The translations under genes and the position numbers were made by a program. From the NCBI RefSeq assembly GCF_024611995.1, contig NZ_CP102509.1, positions 930,001-994,000 of the forward strand: a stretch of 64,000 bases of DNA. Reading direction: 5' to 3'. The notes beneath the pieces are model-generated. The model had not been told where the DNA came from. It ran no database searches and was given only the letters and a program-made list of their open reading frames with translations. This stretch comes from Streptomyces sp. NBC_00162 (GTDB taxonomy: Bacteria > Actinomycetota > Actinomycetes > Streptomycetales > Streptomycetaceae). Below, in pieces: positions 36,197-45,901 of the stretch. Position 1 is the first letter of the stretch. Each line of letters begins with the position of its first letter.

Positions 36197-38106
36197 CCGG
36201 GCCGGGCCGGTACGACGTGATCGTCGTCGGTGGTGGCATCGCCGGCTCCCTCGTCGCCCGCCAGCTGGGCGAACGCGGCCGCCGTGTTCTCGTACTGGAG
36301 GCAGGTGCCCGCGCGGACGACCCGGAGCAGGGGCATCGCGAGGCCATGGAACGGTTCCTGACGGCGTCGGCGAAGGTGCCCGGGTCGCCCTACCCCATGC
36401 CGGACGCGACCCCGTGGCCCGAGGTCACCGACCTGACCGGCCTGGACGGTGGCGGATACCGCTCCGACGGCTACCTCGTCCAGCGCGGCGAGCTCCCGTA
36501 CGCCAGCGGGTACGTACGGGTCAACGGCGGCACCGGCAACATCTGGACCGGACTCACCCCGCGCATGCTGCCCGAGGACTTCGACACCGAGGCCTTCGGC
36601 TACGGCCGCAGCTGGCCCCTGACCTACGCGGACCTCGAGCCGTACTACCGCGCGGCGGAGTTCGCGATCGGGGTATCGGCCGACGTGGACGAGCAGCGCG
36701 CGGAGGTGGGCCTGCCGTTCCCCGAGGGCTACGTCTTTCCCATGCGGGCCCTGCCTCCCAGCCGTGTCGACGCCGTCCTCGCCGGACGTCTTGACGGCAA
36801 GCGGGTCGCGGAGCCCGGCGTCGGGGAGCCGGTGGAACTGCGCGTGGTGGGCACGCCTCAGGGGCGCAACGGCATCGCGAATCCCCGGTACGCGGGCGGG
36901 GCGGGTTACGAACCCGTCGGTGCGCACGGGCGCCCCGATCCGGACAGCCGGTGCGTGGGCAGCGCGACGTGCATCCCCCACTGCCCCTCGCACGCCAAGT
37001 ACACCCCCTCAAGACGCAGGCGGGCTGGGGCCCTTCGGTCACGCTCGTGGACCGGGCCGTGGTCAGCCGGATCCTCGTCGATCCGGGGGGCCGGGCCACC
37101 GGAGTCACATACCTGGCTCCGCCGCGGACCGGCGAACGCGCGCAGGATGGTGCGCAGCCGGATCCGCAGCCGGTCCGCAGGCCGTGACCGGCCACACCGT
37201 GCACGCGGATGTGGTGGTGCTGGCCGCGCACGCGATCGAGAACGCCAAGCTGCTGCTCCTGTCCGGCCTGGGCAACCGCAGCGGACAGGTGGGCCACAAC
37301 CTGATGGACCATCCGGTGCTGCTGACCTGGGGGCTGCTGCCCGAGCGGGTGGGCCCGTACCGCGGGCCGGGTTCCACCTCGGGTTTTGAAGGGTTCCGGG
37401 CGGGGCCTGCCCGCCGCCGGCGCGCGCCGTTCAGGATCGAGATCGGCAACTGGGGCTGGGTGTGGGCCAAGGGGCCGTCGACACGGACATCGCCGAGCTG
37501 ACCCGTGCGCCGGGACCGGACCGGCGGCGCGGGCTGCGGGGAAGCGAGCTGCGCCGGGCGGTGGCCGACCGCATCGGACGGCAGTTCACGCTGCAGTTCG
37601 AGATGGAACAGAGCGCCGACCCCGCCAACCGCGTCACCCTCGATCCCCGGCACCGAGACCGGCTCGGTCTGCCGCGCCCGGTGGTCACCTACGGCCTGTC
37701 CACGCATGTGAAGGACGGCATCGCGGCGGCCAAAGCGGTGTCCGACCAGCTCTTCGCACTGCTGGGCGCCGAGGACCACACCGCCTTCGAGCCCACCGCC
37801 TGGCCCGGCCGCTTCGAACACCGGGGCCGGACCTACGGCTACCGGGGCGCCGGCCACGCCGCCGGCACCCACATCATGGGCGGCAGCCCCCACACGTCGG
37901 TGGTCGACTAGTGGCAGCGCTGCTGGGACCACCCCGGCCTGTACGCGGTGGGCTGCGGCAGCATGCCGTCCGTGGCGACGTCCAACCCGACCCTGACCAT
38001 GGCCGCCCTCGCACTGCGCAGCGCGGAGCGGATCGAAGCCGAGCTGGCCGACCGCGACCGGCCCGTCACCCTGACCGCCACCCGAGCCTTCGGAGCCACC
38101 TCGTGA
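36193..38106 (+). pseudogene. GMC-family FAD oxidoreductase, interrupted by three frameshifts and one TAG
   Basis: A large-subunit-type GMC oxidoreductase (about 638 codons if restored). The FAD motif is VIVVGGGIAGSLVARQLGERG, then GGTGNIWTGLTPRMLPEDF, the Cys-rich CVGSATCIPHCPSHAKY, DVVVLAAHAIENAKLLLLS, and the C-terminal QRCWDHPGLYAVGCGSMPS with TSNPTLTMAALAL. Three bases are missing (C5 at 37004-37008; a site between about 37120 and 37186; G4 at 37471-37474). In addition TAG at 37909-37911 stands inside VVD-x-WQRCW, where relatives have a sense codon. If all are errors the enzyme is whole and oxidises a sugar or alcohol with the small subunit; if the TAG is real the substrate-binding end is lost. 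Confidence 0.75.
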
Positions 38107-38945
38107 CCCCACTGCCCCTGCCGCCCGTCGCCGCTCCCTACCAACTGCCCTTCCACTACGGGGCGCTCCACAACATCGGCCTGGACTACCTCGTCGACCC
38201 CGAACCGGTGCGGGAGGTACTGGCGAAGCACCATCCGGCCCTGACCGCGGCGGAGTTCGACGGACAGTGTCTGGTCTCGCTGAACTACCAGCTGTACTTC
38301 GCCCAGTACCAGTTCGGCGGGGGCATCACCCAGGAGATCGAGGTCAACATCGTCGCCTACCCCACGGCGGCCGCTGATCGGCTCCCGCAGGTGGGCTATC
38401 AGCAGTACGCCCAGGGGTACGACCAGACCAAGCTGCTCGGCATCGCCCGTATCCACGTGCTGTGCGACAACGCGCTGGCCATCGACGCCGGGCGCAAGCT
38501 GTACGCGGAACCCAAGTATCCCGGCTGGTTCGAGGTGGAGATGCCCTCGCTCAACGGCCCGGACGGCGACACCTGGGAGGTCCACTGCCACGCGGCGGAG
38601 GCCACCCCGGACGGCGGGATCGCCCGCCGTGACGGCGAGTTGTTCTCCTTCAGCGCCCACCTGGGCCGGCTCACGTCCGTCCCCGCGAACAACACCCCGA
38701 TCACCGGGTACGGCACCGATTCCGCGGGTGTGGCACTCGCCGGTCCGATGAACGTCTACCAGCCCTACCGCTGGTACGACCTCAGCGGCCCGGCGTCCGG
38801 ATGCTCGCAGCTCACGGTGCACGATCCGGCCGGTGACGTCGGCCAGGACCTCCTCCGGCTCGTCCGCGACACGCCCGCGGCCGGGGCCTGGACCTACCAG
38901 TCCGCCCCGGTCGCCGCCCACAACCGTCCGTACTACCTCGCCTGA
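38103..38945 (+). CDS. Acetoacetate decarboxylase-superfamily-like protein
   Basis: Protein of 280 residues that starts at a GTG overlapping the GMC stop (GTGA). Stretches such as YQLYFAQYQFGGGITQEIEVNIVAYP, IHVLCDNALAIDAGRKLYAEPKYPGWFEVEMP and FSAHLGRLTSVPANNTPITGYG resemble the strand-rich acetoacetate decarboxylase fold, with the KLYAEPKYPG part like the region that carries the family's functional lysine. I cannot assign a substrate. Coupling with the dehydrogenase genes suggests it acts on their product, for instance a beta-keto acid or lactone. Confidence 0.55.
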   Translation: MTPLPLPPVAAPYQLPFHYGALHNIGLDYLVDPEPVREVLAKHHPALTAAEFDGQCLVSLNYQLYFAQYQFGGGITQEIEVNIVAYPTAAADRLPQVGYQQYAQGYDQTKLLGIARIHVLCDNALAIDAGRKLYAEPKYPGWFEVEMPSLNGPDGDTWEVHCHAAEATPDGGIARRDGELFSFSAHLGRLTSVPANNTPITGYGTDSAGVALAGPMNVYQPYRWYDLSGPASGCSQLTVHDPAGDVGQDLLRLVRDTPAAGAWTYQSAPVAAHNRPYYLA

Positions 38946-38992
38946 CCGGTCACAGGGACAGCACGTGCCCTCGCCGGCCAGGTCAGGGGTGT

Positions 38993-39026
38993 GCCGGTCC
39001 GCCGCCGTGCGACGCGGCGGACCGGC
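38993..39026. terminator. Strong hairpin between convergent genes
   Basis: Perfect 13-base arms GCCGGTCCGCCGC and GCGGCGGACCGGC around an eight-base loop, between the ADC-like gene and the P450 gene. Confidence 0.8.
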
Positions 39027-39041
39027 CCCGGGCGCATCAGG

Positions 39042-40250
39042 TCACCAGCGCACGGGAAGTTCCCGTACGCCCCTGATCAGCATTCCCGGCACCCAGGACA
39101 GCTTCGACTCGTCGGCGTCACCGGCGAGTTCCGGGAAGCGCTCCAGCAGCGAGCGGAGCGCGATGCGGCCCTCCATCCGGGCCAGCGGCGCACCGAGGCA
39201 GTAGTGCAGACCGTGCCCGAAGGCGATGTGGCCGCGGGCGTCCCGGCGGATGTCGAAGCGGTTCGGGTCCTCGAAGCGCGCCGGGTCGCGGTCCGCGTCG
39301 GCCATGGCGATCAGGACGGCCGAGCCCGCCGGTATCACCACCCCGCCCATCTCCACGTCCTCCAGGGCAAGTCGCTCGGTGCAGGTCTCGACCGGACCGT
39401 CGTAGCGGAGCATCTCCTCGATCGCGCCGTCGAGAAGACCGAGGTCGTCGCGCAGGTCGGCGAGCTGGTCGGGGTGGGCGAACAGAGCCCGCATCCCGTT
39501 GCCGATCATGTTGACCGTGGTCTCGTGTCCGGCGATGAGCAACAGGACGCTCATGCCGATCAGTTCGCTCGGCGAGAGCCGGTCGCCGCCGTCGTCGACG
39601 GCGTGGATCAGCGCGCTGAGCAGGTCGTCGCCCGGGTTGGCACGCTTGGCCTCGATGAGCCCGGTCAGATACTGCGGCATCTGCGCGTACGCGGCGGCCT
39701 CGGCCTCCGGGCTGGTGCGAGCCACCATTTCGCTGGACCACTTGCGGAACGCCTCGCGATCCAGCTCGGGCACGCCGAGCAGCTCACATATGACGGTCAT
39801 CGGAAGCGGGAAGGCGAAGGCGTTCACCAGGTCTGTCCGGCGCGCTTCGTTCGCCTCCATGGCGTCCAGCAGTTCATCGGTCACCTGCTGGATGCGCGGT
39901 GCCAGTGCCTCGATGCGGCGCGGGGTGAACTCCCGGGCCACCAGGCGGCGCAGCCGGGTGTGGTCCGGCGGGTCGGACATCAGCATGTGCGCGAGCGCCG
40001 GGTGGTCCTGGTCGGCATTGATGATCCGGCCCATGTCGCCGGATCCGCGCCAGTCCCTGCTCAGGCGCGGATCGGTGAAGGCCGTACGGCAGGCGTCGTG
40101 GCCGACGACCAGCCATATCTCCTCGCCGTCCGCGGTGCGCACATGGTGCACGGGCCCCTTCTCCCGGAGGGCCGAGTAGACCGGATACGGGTCGCGCGTG
40201 AAGTCCGGGCTGAGCTCCAGCAGATCGACAATGGCAGGTCGAAGCACCAT
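39042..40250 (-). CDS. Cytochrome P450
   Basis: Soluble P450 of 402 residues with normal motifs: I-helix AGHETT, K-helix EEMLR, and heme loop [30 protein letters not shown] and [18 protein letters not shown] are typical of the CYP105/107-like bacterial group. The ATG is preceded by GGGGGA. No ferredoxin gene or biosynthetic cluster adjoins it, so its substrate and redox partner are unknown. It is a useful internal comparison for the other P450 in this window, which has Lys in place of the I-helix Glu. Confidence 0.93.
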   Translation of the reverse strand: MVLRPAIVDLLELSPDFTRDPYPVYSALREKGPVHHVRTADGEEIWLVVGHDACRTAFTDPRLSRDWRGSGDMGRIINADQDHPALAHMLMSDPPDHTRLRRLVAREFTPRRIEALAPRIQQVTDELLDAMEANEARRTDLVNAFAFPLPMTVICELLGVPELDREAFRKWSSEMVARTSPEAEAAAYAQMPQYLTGLIEAKRANPGDDLLSALIHAVDDGGDRLSPSELIGMSVLLLIAGHETTVNMIGNGMRALFAHPDQLADLRDDLGLLDGAIEEMLRYDGPVETCTERLALEDVEMGGVVIPAGSAVLIAMADADRDPARFEDPNRFDIRRDARGHIAFGHGLHYCLGAPLARMEGRIALRSLLERFPELAGDADESKLSWVPGMLIRGVRELPVRW

Positions 40251-40334
40251 TCCATTCCCCCTGAATCGAATGCGTTGCGAAAATCGTACGCCGATGCGTG
40301 TAACCACCACAGTAGTCGTGAGGTAGCTGGGCGC

Positions 40335-41669
40335 CTACCTCGCCAGGCCTGCCCAGCGGCGCAGGGCGGCGGTGGCCTCCTGGGCCTCGTCCGCACGCAA
40401 GCCGCCTATGGAGACATGGTGATTTGCGTCGGGCACGGTGAACAGGAAGGAGTCGTGGGTACCGTTGCCCAGGCGGAAGGGCTCCGCGGTCGCCACGTCG
40501 TTCTCACCGTTGACGAACATCAGCGAGCTCCCGCGCCGGCGGACCCAGCGGTCGACGTCCTTCATCGCCGCGGGCCGGAACCGCAGGTCTATGTCTCGAG
40601 GCACATACGAGCGGATCTCCTGGATGCCTGGATAGCGCAGCAGACCGTCCAGGTGCGGGGTCGCAAACTGCGCGTACCCGAGCTGGGTGCCCAGTTGGTA
40701 GAAGTACGGAGTGAAGGCAGCGAGGGTCTGGTCGGTGTAGACGGGAAGCTGGGTCACCTTGGCGATCCATGCGTAGAGGGTGTCGTCCGTGACCTCGGCC
40801 GTGGGTACGGACACGCAACTGCCTGGGGGCTGGTGCATCCAGAACATCATCGGCAGGCGCAGGACGGCCAGTTCGAACGCGCGGTCCACGCCCCCGATGG
40901 TCTGGAAGGTCTTTCCGTCGGCCTCGGCCCACCGGCCGTACCGCTCCGTCATCGCCTGGCGCCGGATCAGTCCCTCACGCTGGACGGACTTGATCGCCGC
41001 TCGGCACTCGGCGGTTCCTATCTGCTCGAGGCGCGCATCGTGGGCACGGTCGTCCCGGTCGTCCGTGTTGTTGGGGGCGGCGTACGCGACCGTGCCGGCC
41101 ACGTCGTGCGGGTAGAAGCGGCGGTGATAGACGGCGGCCATGCCGCCCTTGCTTCCCCCGGTGGAGATCCATGGGCCGCCGTAGACCGCCTTGAGGGCCG
41201 TGATGAGCCGATGGTGGTCACTTGCCGCCTGCCAGATGGTCAGCGTGGACCAGTCCGCGCCTTCGGGCCGGGACTCCCCGAAGAAGCGGTGCTCGGTGGT
41301 GATCTGGTTGGCGTCCAGCAGGGTGGTCGGCTCGGACGGGCGCTGCGGCGACCCTCCGAGGTCGTAGCCGTTGGAGTAGAGCACCACGGGACGCCGTGTC
41401 GACTTGTGCACCAGCGTCACTCGCTGGTCGAAGAAGCCCTTGCCGGGATGATGGTGGTCGGTCGGCTGGCGGTAGGCGAGGTCGAGGATGGTCTGCCCCG
41501 GATCGGCCGGCCGTTCGCCGACCACGCGCATTCCGGGGATGGCCGCAATCCTGGCGCGCAGGTCGCCGTCCGGCGGCTGAGCCGCAGCCGGGGTGGCCAG
41601 TCCCGTGACCGTCAGCAATGCCATCAGCAGGGCCGACAGGGGCAGTCGGAGTCTCGTCGTATGTGTCAT
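40335..41669 (-). CDS. Secreted S28-family serine aminopeptidase
   Basis: Protein of 444 residues with signal peptide ([22 protein letters not shown]). The serine-peptidase elbow is [19 protein letters not shown], preceded by [26 protein letters not shown] and [14 protein letters not shown]; Asp and His of the triad likely lie in VNGENDVAT and DANHHVSIG. Streptomyces PS-10-type enzymes of this family remove N-terminal tripeptides or prolyl residues outside the cell. Ribosome binding site is weak. Upstream gene ctaD is divergent. Confidence 0.85.
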   Translation of the reverse strand: MTHTTRLRLPLSALLMALLTVTGLATPAAAQPPDGDLRARIAAIPGMRVVGERPADPGQTILDLAYRQPTDHHHPGKGFFDQRVTLVHKSTRRPVVLYSNGYDLGGSPQRPSEPTTLLDANQITTEHRFFGESRPEGADWSTLTIWQAASDHHRLITALKAVYGGPWISTGGSKGGMAAVYHRRFYPHDVAGTVAYAAPNNTDDRDDRAHDARLEQIGTAECRAAIKSVQREGLIRRQAMTERYGRWAEADGKTFQTIGGVDRAFELAVLRLPMMFWMHQPPGSCVSVPTAEVTDDTLYAWIAKVTQLPVYTDQTLAAFTPYFYQLGTQLGYAQFATPHLDGLLRYPGIQEIRSYVPRDIDLRFRPAAMKDVDRWVRRRGSSLMFVNGENDVATAEPFRLGNGTHDSFLFTVPDANHHVSIGGLRADEAQEATAALRRWAGLAR

Positions 41670-41897
41670 ACGTCCAGACAACCGGCTGCTCAGGGCCCGA
41701 GTATCCCCCACGCGGGGATGGCTTCTCCCCTGACGGGGGAGAACGGGTCCGTACGTCGCCGCCGCCTCCACGGGAAACGGTCCCCGATCTGGCTAACTGC
41801 CGACGGCGCGCCGTTCGGGTACCGGGCGGGACCGTGCGTGGCTGCCAGGGTTGGCGGGCGACGCAGTACCCGTCTCGCACGCACCCCTGGAGTCCTC
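41670..41897. other. Intergenic, divergent promoter region
   Basis: Separates the S28 peptidase and ctaD. Contains CCCCTGACGGGG (a short perfect palindrome-like hairpin at about 41727-41738) and CCCACGCGGGG just before it; these could be regulator sites. No gene. Confidence 0.3.
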
Positions 41898-43556
41898 ATG
41901 GTCTCGGTCGACAGCACGCCGGAACGGGCGGTACGCGATCCGGGTACCGAGCGCCGTGTGTCAACGGGGAACACTGTGCTGAGGCTGCTGTCGACCACCG
42001 ATCACAAGGTGATCGGCAACATGTACCTGGTCACCGCGTTCGCGTTCTTCCTGTTCGCCGGAGTGCTGGCCCTGGTCATGCGGGCCGAGCTCGCCCGGCC
42101 CGGTCTGCAGATCGTCTCGCCCGAGCAGTACAACCAGCTGTTCACCGTCCACGGCACGATCATGATGCTGCTCTTCGCGACACCGACCTTCACCGGCTTC
42201 GCCAACGCGGTGATGCCGTTGCAGATCGGCGCACCGGACGTGGCCTTCCCCCGGCTCAACGCCCTCACCTACTGGGTGTACCTGTTCGGCGGGCTGATCG
42301 TGGTCAGCGGGTTCCTGACGGCGAACGGCTCGGCCTCGTTCGGCTGGTTCGCCTACGCCCCGCTCAACAGCGCCGTCTACTCCCCCGGAGTGGGCGCGGA
42401 CCTGTGGGTGATGGGTCTGGCCGTCTCGGGGCTGAGCACCATCCTGGGTTCGGTCAACTTCATCACCACCATCCTCTGCCTTCGCGCGCCCGGCATGACG
42501 CTCTTCAGGATGCCGATCTTCACCTGGAACGTGCTGTTCACCTCGATCCTGGCGCTGCTGGCCTTCCCCGTCCTCACCGCGGCGCTGCTCGCGCTGGAGG
42601 CCGACCGGAAGTTCGGGGCCCATGTCTTCGACGCGGCCAACGGCGGGGCGCTGCTGTGGCAGCACCTGTTCTGGTTCTTCGGCCATCCCGAGGTGTACAT
42701 CGTGGCGCTTCCGTTCTTCGGGATCGTCAGCGAGATCGTGCCGGTGTTCAGCCGGAAACCCATCTTCGGATACGCCGCCCTGGTCGGCGCGACGATCGCC
42801 ATCACCGGGCTGTCCGCCACCGTCTGGGCCCACCACATGTTCGCCACCGGCGCGGTCCTGCTGCCCTTCTTCTCCCTGCTGTCCTTCCTCATCGCCGTCC
42901 CGACCGGAGTGAAGTTCTTCAACTGGATCGGCACGATGTGGAACGGCTCGCTGTCCTTCGAGACACCGATGCTGTGGTGTATCGGGTTCCTCGTCACCTT
43001 CCTCCTCGGCGGTCTCACGGGCGTGATGATCGCCTCTCCTCCGCTGGACTTCCACCTGACCGACAGCTACTTCATCGTGGCGCACCTGCACTACGTGCTC
43101 TTCGGCACGATCGTCTTCGCCACGTTCGCCGGTTTCTACTTCTGGTGGCCCAAGCTCACCGGGAAGCTGCTCGACGAACGCCTGGGGAAGATCCACTTCT
43201 GGCTGCTGTTCGTGGGCTTCCAGCTCACCTTCCTGGTACAGCACTGGCTCGGTGAGCAGGGCATGCCGCGCCGGTACGCCGACTACCTGGCGGCGGACGG
43301 ATTCACCCTCCTCAACTCGCTGTCCACGATCGGCTCCTTCCTCCTGGGCCTGTCCACACTGCCCTTCCTGTACAACGTGGCCCGGACGGCCCGGCACGGA
43401 CGGCGGGTGGACGTCGACGATCCGTGGGGCTGGGGCCGTTCGCTCGAGTGGGCCACGAGCTGCCCGCCGCCCCGGCACAACTTCGAGGCCCTGCCGCGCA
43501 TCCGGTCGGACTCGCCGGCCTTCGACCTGCACCACCCGGAGGTGAAGCCGCTATGA
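41898..43556 (+). CDS. ctaD: Cytochrome c oxidase subunit I (accessory copy)
   Basis: Heme-copper oxidase subunit of 552 residues with twelve or so membrane helices. Ligand motifs: low-spin heme His in [16 protein letters not shown], Cu-B site [10 protein letters not shown] with the cross-linked Tyr, WAHHMF, and the heme pair in [15 protein letters not shown] start after CTGGAG. The next gene overlaps its stop. In streptomycetes the main oxidase genes lie with ctaC, ctaE and the bc1 genes; here only ctaD and ctaF occur together with qcrB facing them, so this is an additional, partial set. Confidence 0.95.
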   Translation: MVSVDSTPERAVRDPGTERRVSTGNTVLRLLSTTDHKVIGNMYLVTAFAFFLFAGVLALVMRAELARPGLQIVSPEQYNQLFTVHGTIMMLLFATPTFTGFANAVMPLQIGAPDVAFPRLNALTYWVYLFGGLIVVSGFLTANGSASFGWFAYAPLNSAVYSPGVGADLWVMGLAVSGLSTILGSVNFITTILCLRAPGMTLFRMPIFTWNVLFTSILALLAFPVLTAALLALEADRKFGAHVFDAANGGALLWQHLFWFFGHPEVYIVALPFFGIVSEIVPVFSRKPIFGYAALVGATIAITGLSATVWAHHMFATGAVLLPFFSLLSFLIAVPTGVKFFNWIGTMWNGSLSFETPMLWCIGFLVTFLLGGLTGVMIASPPLDFHLTDSYFIVAHLHYVLFGTIVFATFAGFYFWWPKLTGKLLDERLGKIHFWLLFVGFQLTFLVQHWLGEQGMPRRYADYLAADGFTLLNSLSTIGSFLLGLSTLPFLYNVARTARHGRRVDVDDPWGWGRSLEWATSCPPPRHNFEALPRIRSDSPAFDLHHPEVKPL

Positions 43557-43945
43557 AGGCGGAGGCATGGCTCTTCAGCGGGGTCGCGGTCTTCTTCGCG
43601 GTGACCGGCGGCGTCTACGTGTGGTTCTCGGACGATCCGGCCGGGGCCGCCGCCCTCGCCGTGTCGTTCCTGATGTCCGCGCTCATCGCCGCCTTCCTGT
43701 GGTGGCAGTTCCGACGCGACGGCTACCGGCCCGAGGACCGTGCGGACGCTGTCGTACGGGAGGCCGCGGACCGGCGGTTCTCCTTTCCCGCGCGGAGCTA
43801 CGCACCGGCGGTCTCGGCCGTGGGGACGGCGCTGGTGGGCCTGGGCGTCGTACAGGGTCTGTGGCTGGTCCTCATCGGATTCGGCGTCCTCGTCCCGGGC
43901 GTCTTCGGGTTCGTGTTCCGGCCGGGTGAGGGTCGCGAGGGATGA
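43553..43945 (+). CDS. ctaF: Cytochrome c oxidase subunit 4 (actinobacterial)
   Basis: Protein of 130 residues with helix pairs [20 protein letters not shown] and [22 protein letters not shown] in the first half, the loop [14 protein letters not shown], and two more helices near the end, the pattern of the actinobacterial aa3 oxidase subunit IV. Its ATG overlaps the ctaD stop (ATGA), showing they form one operon. Confidence 0.9.
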   Translation: MKAEAWLFSGVAVFFAVTGGVYVWFSDDPAGAAALAVSFLMSALIAAFLWWQFRRDGYRPEDRADAVVREAADRRFSFPARSYAPAVSAVGTALVGLGVVQGLWLVLIGFGVLVPGVFGFVFRPGEGREG

Positions 43946-43973
43946 GGGCCGCGAGGGGTGAGCTCCCGCACGG

Positions 43974-45629
43974 TCAGTCCCCGGCGGTGGTCTCCCGCGC
44001 GTCGGGGCCCGCGAGGATCGTGTCGACCGTGCGCCGGTCCTCGGCCGACAGGGGCGGCGTCAGCACGTCCTTGTAGTACCAACGGCTCATGGCCGTGCGC
44101 AGCCGCTGCGCGAGCCCGCGGATCCGGCCGCCCCGGACCGGGGCTGCCGGGCGGACGGGGCCGAAGACGGGGTACACCAGCAGCGGATACCGCCGTGCGG
44201 CGCTCAGGGGCCGGTGCGACGGGTGGTATCCGCCCTCGACGGCCTGGCGCACCTCGTCGGTCTCCTCTCCGTGCGTCAGGGCGTCGATGTCCTCGCGCTG
44301 CAGGGCCAGGCAGATCCGCCGGGTGAGCCAGAAGGCCACCGGCGGTACGAGGAACAGCGCGCCGCGCAGGGCCCACGTCAGCCCCGGCAGGGGGAGGTCG
44401 AAGACGAAGGCGATCAGGTCCTGCGCACCGGCGAGCAGCAGCACCGTGTAGGCGGAGAGCACCGACACCGCCAGGGCGGTCCGGGCCGGCCGGTGGCGGG
44501 GGCGGTCGCACAGGTGCTGTTCGCCCTGGCCGGGGCTGATCCAGCGCTCGAAGTAGGGATACGCGTACAGGCCCGTGAACAGGACGCCGGGGAGCACGAT
44601 GCCGGCCACGAGCGGGTTCCACATCAGGGTGTGGCCCCACAGCCTGGTCTCGACTCCGGGCATCAGCCTCAGCGCGCCCTCCAGGAAGCCCACGTACCAG
44701 TCGGGCTGGGCGCCGGTGGAGACCTGGTCCGGCAGGTACGGCCCGTAGGCCCAGACCGGATTGATCTGTGCCACCGCCGAGAGCGCCGCGAGAACGCCCG
44801 CGACCAGGAAGAAGAAGCCCGCCGACTTCGCCGCGTACTGGGGGAAGAAGGCCTTGCCGACGGCATTGCGGCCGGTCTTTCCGGGCCCGGGCCACTGGGT
44901 GTGCTTCAGGTGCACGACCAGGAGGAGGTGGAGCGTCACCAGTGCGAGGAGGAGCCCCGGGACCAGGAGGATGTGCACGGGGTAGAGCCTGGACACGATG
45001 TCCTCGCCCGGGTATTCGCCGCCGAAGACGAGGAAGCTCATGTACGTGCCGACGACGGGCAGGGACAGCATGATGCCCTGGGCCGTGCGCAGGCCGGTTC
45101 CGGAGAGCAGGTCGTCGGGGAGCGAATAGCCGGCGAAGCCCTCGACGAGGGCGAGCACGAACATCGTGACCCCGACCATCCAGTTGAGTTCCCGCGGTCT
45201 GCGGAAGGCTCCGGTGAAGAAGACGCGCAGCAGGTGTACGGCGATGGCGGCGACGAACACGAGCGCCGCCCAGTGGTGCATCTGGCGGATCAACAGGCCG
45301 CCGCGCACGTCGAAACTGATGCGCAGGGTGGACGCGTAGGCCTCCGAGACCTGCAGGCCGCGCAGCGGGCCGTAGGAGCCGGTGTAGACGACCTCGTCCA
45401 TCGACGGCTGGAAGAAGAACGCCAGGTACGTGCCGGTCAGCAGCAGTACGACGAGGCTGTAGAGCGCGATCTCTCCGAGGAGGAAGGACCAGTGGTCCGG
45501 AAAGGCCTTCCTCAGCGTCCCCTTGACCACTTCGGCCAGGGGCAGCCGGGCGTCGAGCGCGACGGCGGCCCGCGTGGCCGAGCGCCCGGCCCGGCCGGCC
45601 CAGCGCGCCCTCCTCTTTTCCGCCAGCAC
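43974..45629 (-). CDS. qcrB: Cytochrome b subunit of bc1 complex (accessory copy)
   Basis: Protein of 551 residues. The two heme-b ligating helices are visible with paired histidines: MHHWAALVFVAAIAVHLLRV and VHILLVPGLLLALVTLHLL. PDDLLSGTGLRTAQ and PDWYVGFLEGALRLMP are characteristic. The C-terminal extension (about 150 residues) is typical of actinobacterial QcrB. The GTG after GGGAAGG was chosen. The Rieske and cytochrome c1 genes (qcrA, qcrC) are absent nearby, so this subunit would need the main operon's partners. It converges on ctaD-ctaF. Confidence 0.93.
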   Translation of the reverse strand: MLAEKRRARWAGRAGRSATRAAVALDARLPLAEVVKGTLRKAFPDHWSFLLGEIALYSLVVLLLTGTYLAFFFQPSMDEVVYTGSYGPLRGLQVSEAYASTLRISFDVRGGLLIRQMHHWAALVFVAAIAVHLLRVFFTGAFRRPRELNWMVGVTMFVLALVEGFAGYSLPDDLLSGTGLRTAQGIMLSLPVVGTYMSFLVFGGEYPGEDIVSRLYPVHILLVPGLLLALVTLHLLLVVHLKHTQWPGPGKTGRNAVGKAFFPQYAAKSAGFFFLVAGVLAALSAVAQINPVWAYGPYLPDQVSTGAQPDWYVGFLEGALRLMPGVETRLWGHTLMWNPLVAGIVLPGVLFTGLYAYPYFERWISPGQGEQHLCDRPRHRPARTALAVSVLSAYTVLLLAGAQDLIAFVFDLPLPGLTWALRGALFLVPPVAFWLTRRICLALQREDIDALTHGEETDEVRQAVEGGYHPSHRPLSAARRYPLLVYPVFGPVRPAAPVRGGRIRGLAQRLRTAMSRWYYKDVLTPPLSAEDRRTVDTILAGPDARETTAGD

Positions 45630-45901
45630 CGATCCACGCCTTCCCGCCGGAGGTCGCCGAAGTACCGGCTCGTGCCGTCGAGCATGGCGCTCCGGCGGCC
45701 CGCCGGCAGGAAGGCACGCAGCCCGGAGGCGGAATGCGCCTCCCATGGCGGACCCGCTGCCGCGGGCAGGAGAGCCGCCGCTCCGGCGTGGGCCTGTTGC
45801 CGTCGGGTGTGACCCCCGCCGTGGCAGACTCGAGTCCGTTCAGTCCGGATCTGCCCCCATATCGGGCCTGGATCCCGACCCCCGTCCCCGCGGGAGGCCC
45901 C
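45630..45901. other. Intergenic, divergent promoter region
   Basis: Separates qcrB and the GH2 gene. No intact open frame with a ribosome binding site; presumably both promoters. Confidence 0.3.

Noticed and set aside
38991..43556. A 1521-codon open frame on the plus strand
   Set aside because: Only the part from 41898 is ctaD. The rest is an in-frame extension across the opposite strand of the P450 and S28 peptidase genes, which carry complete family motifs.
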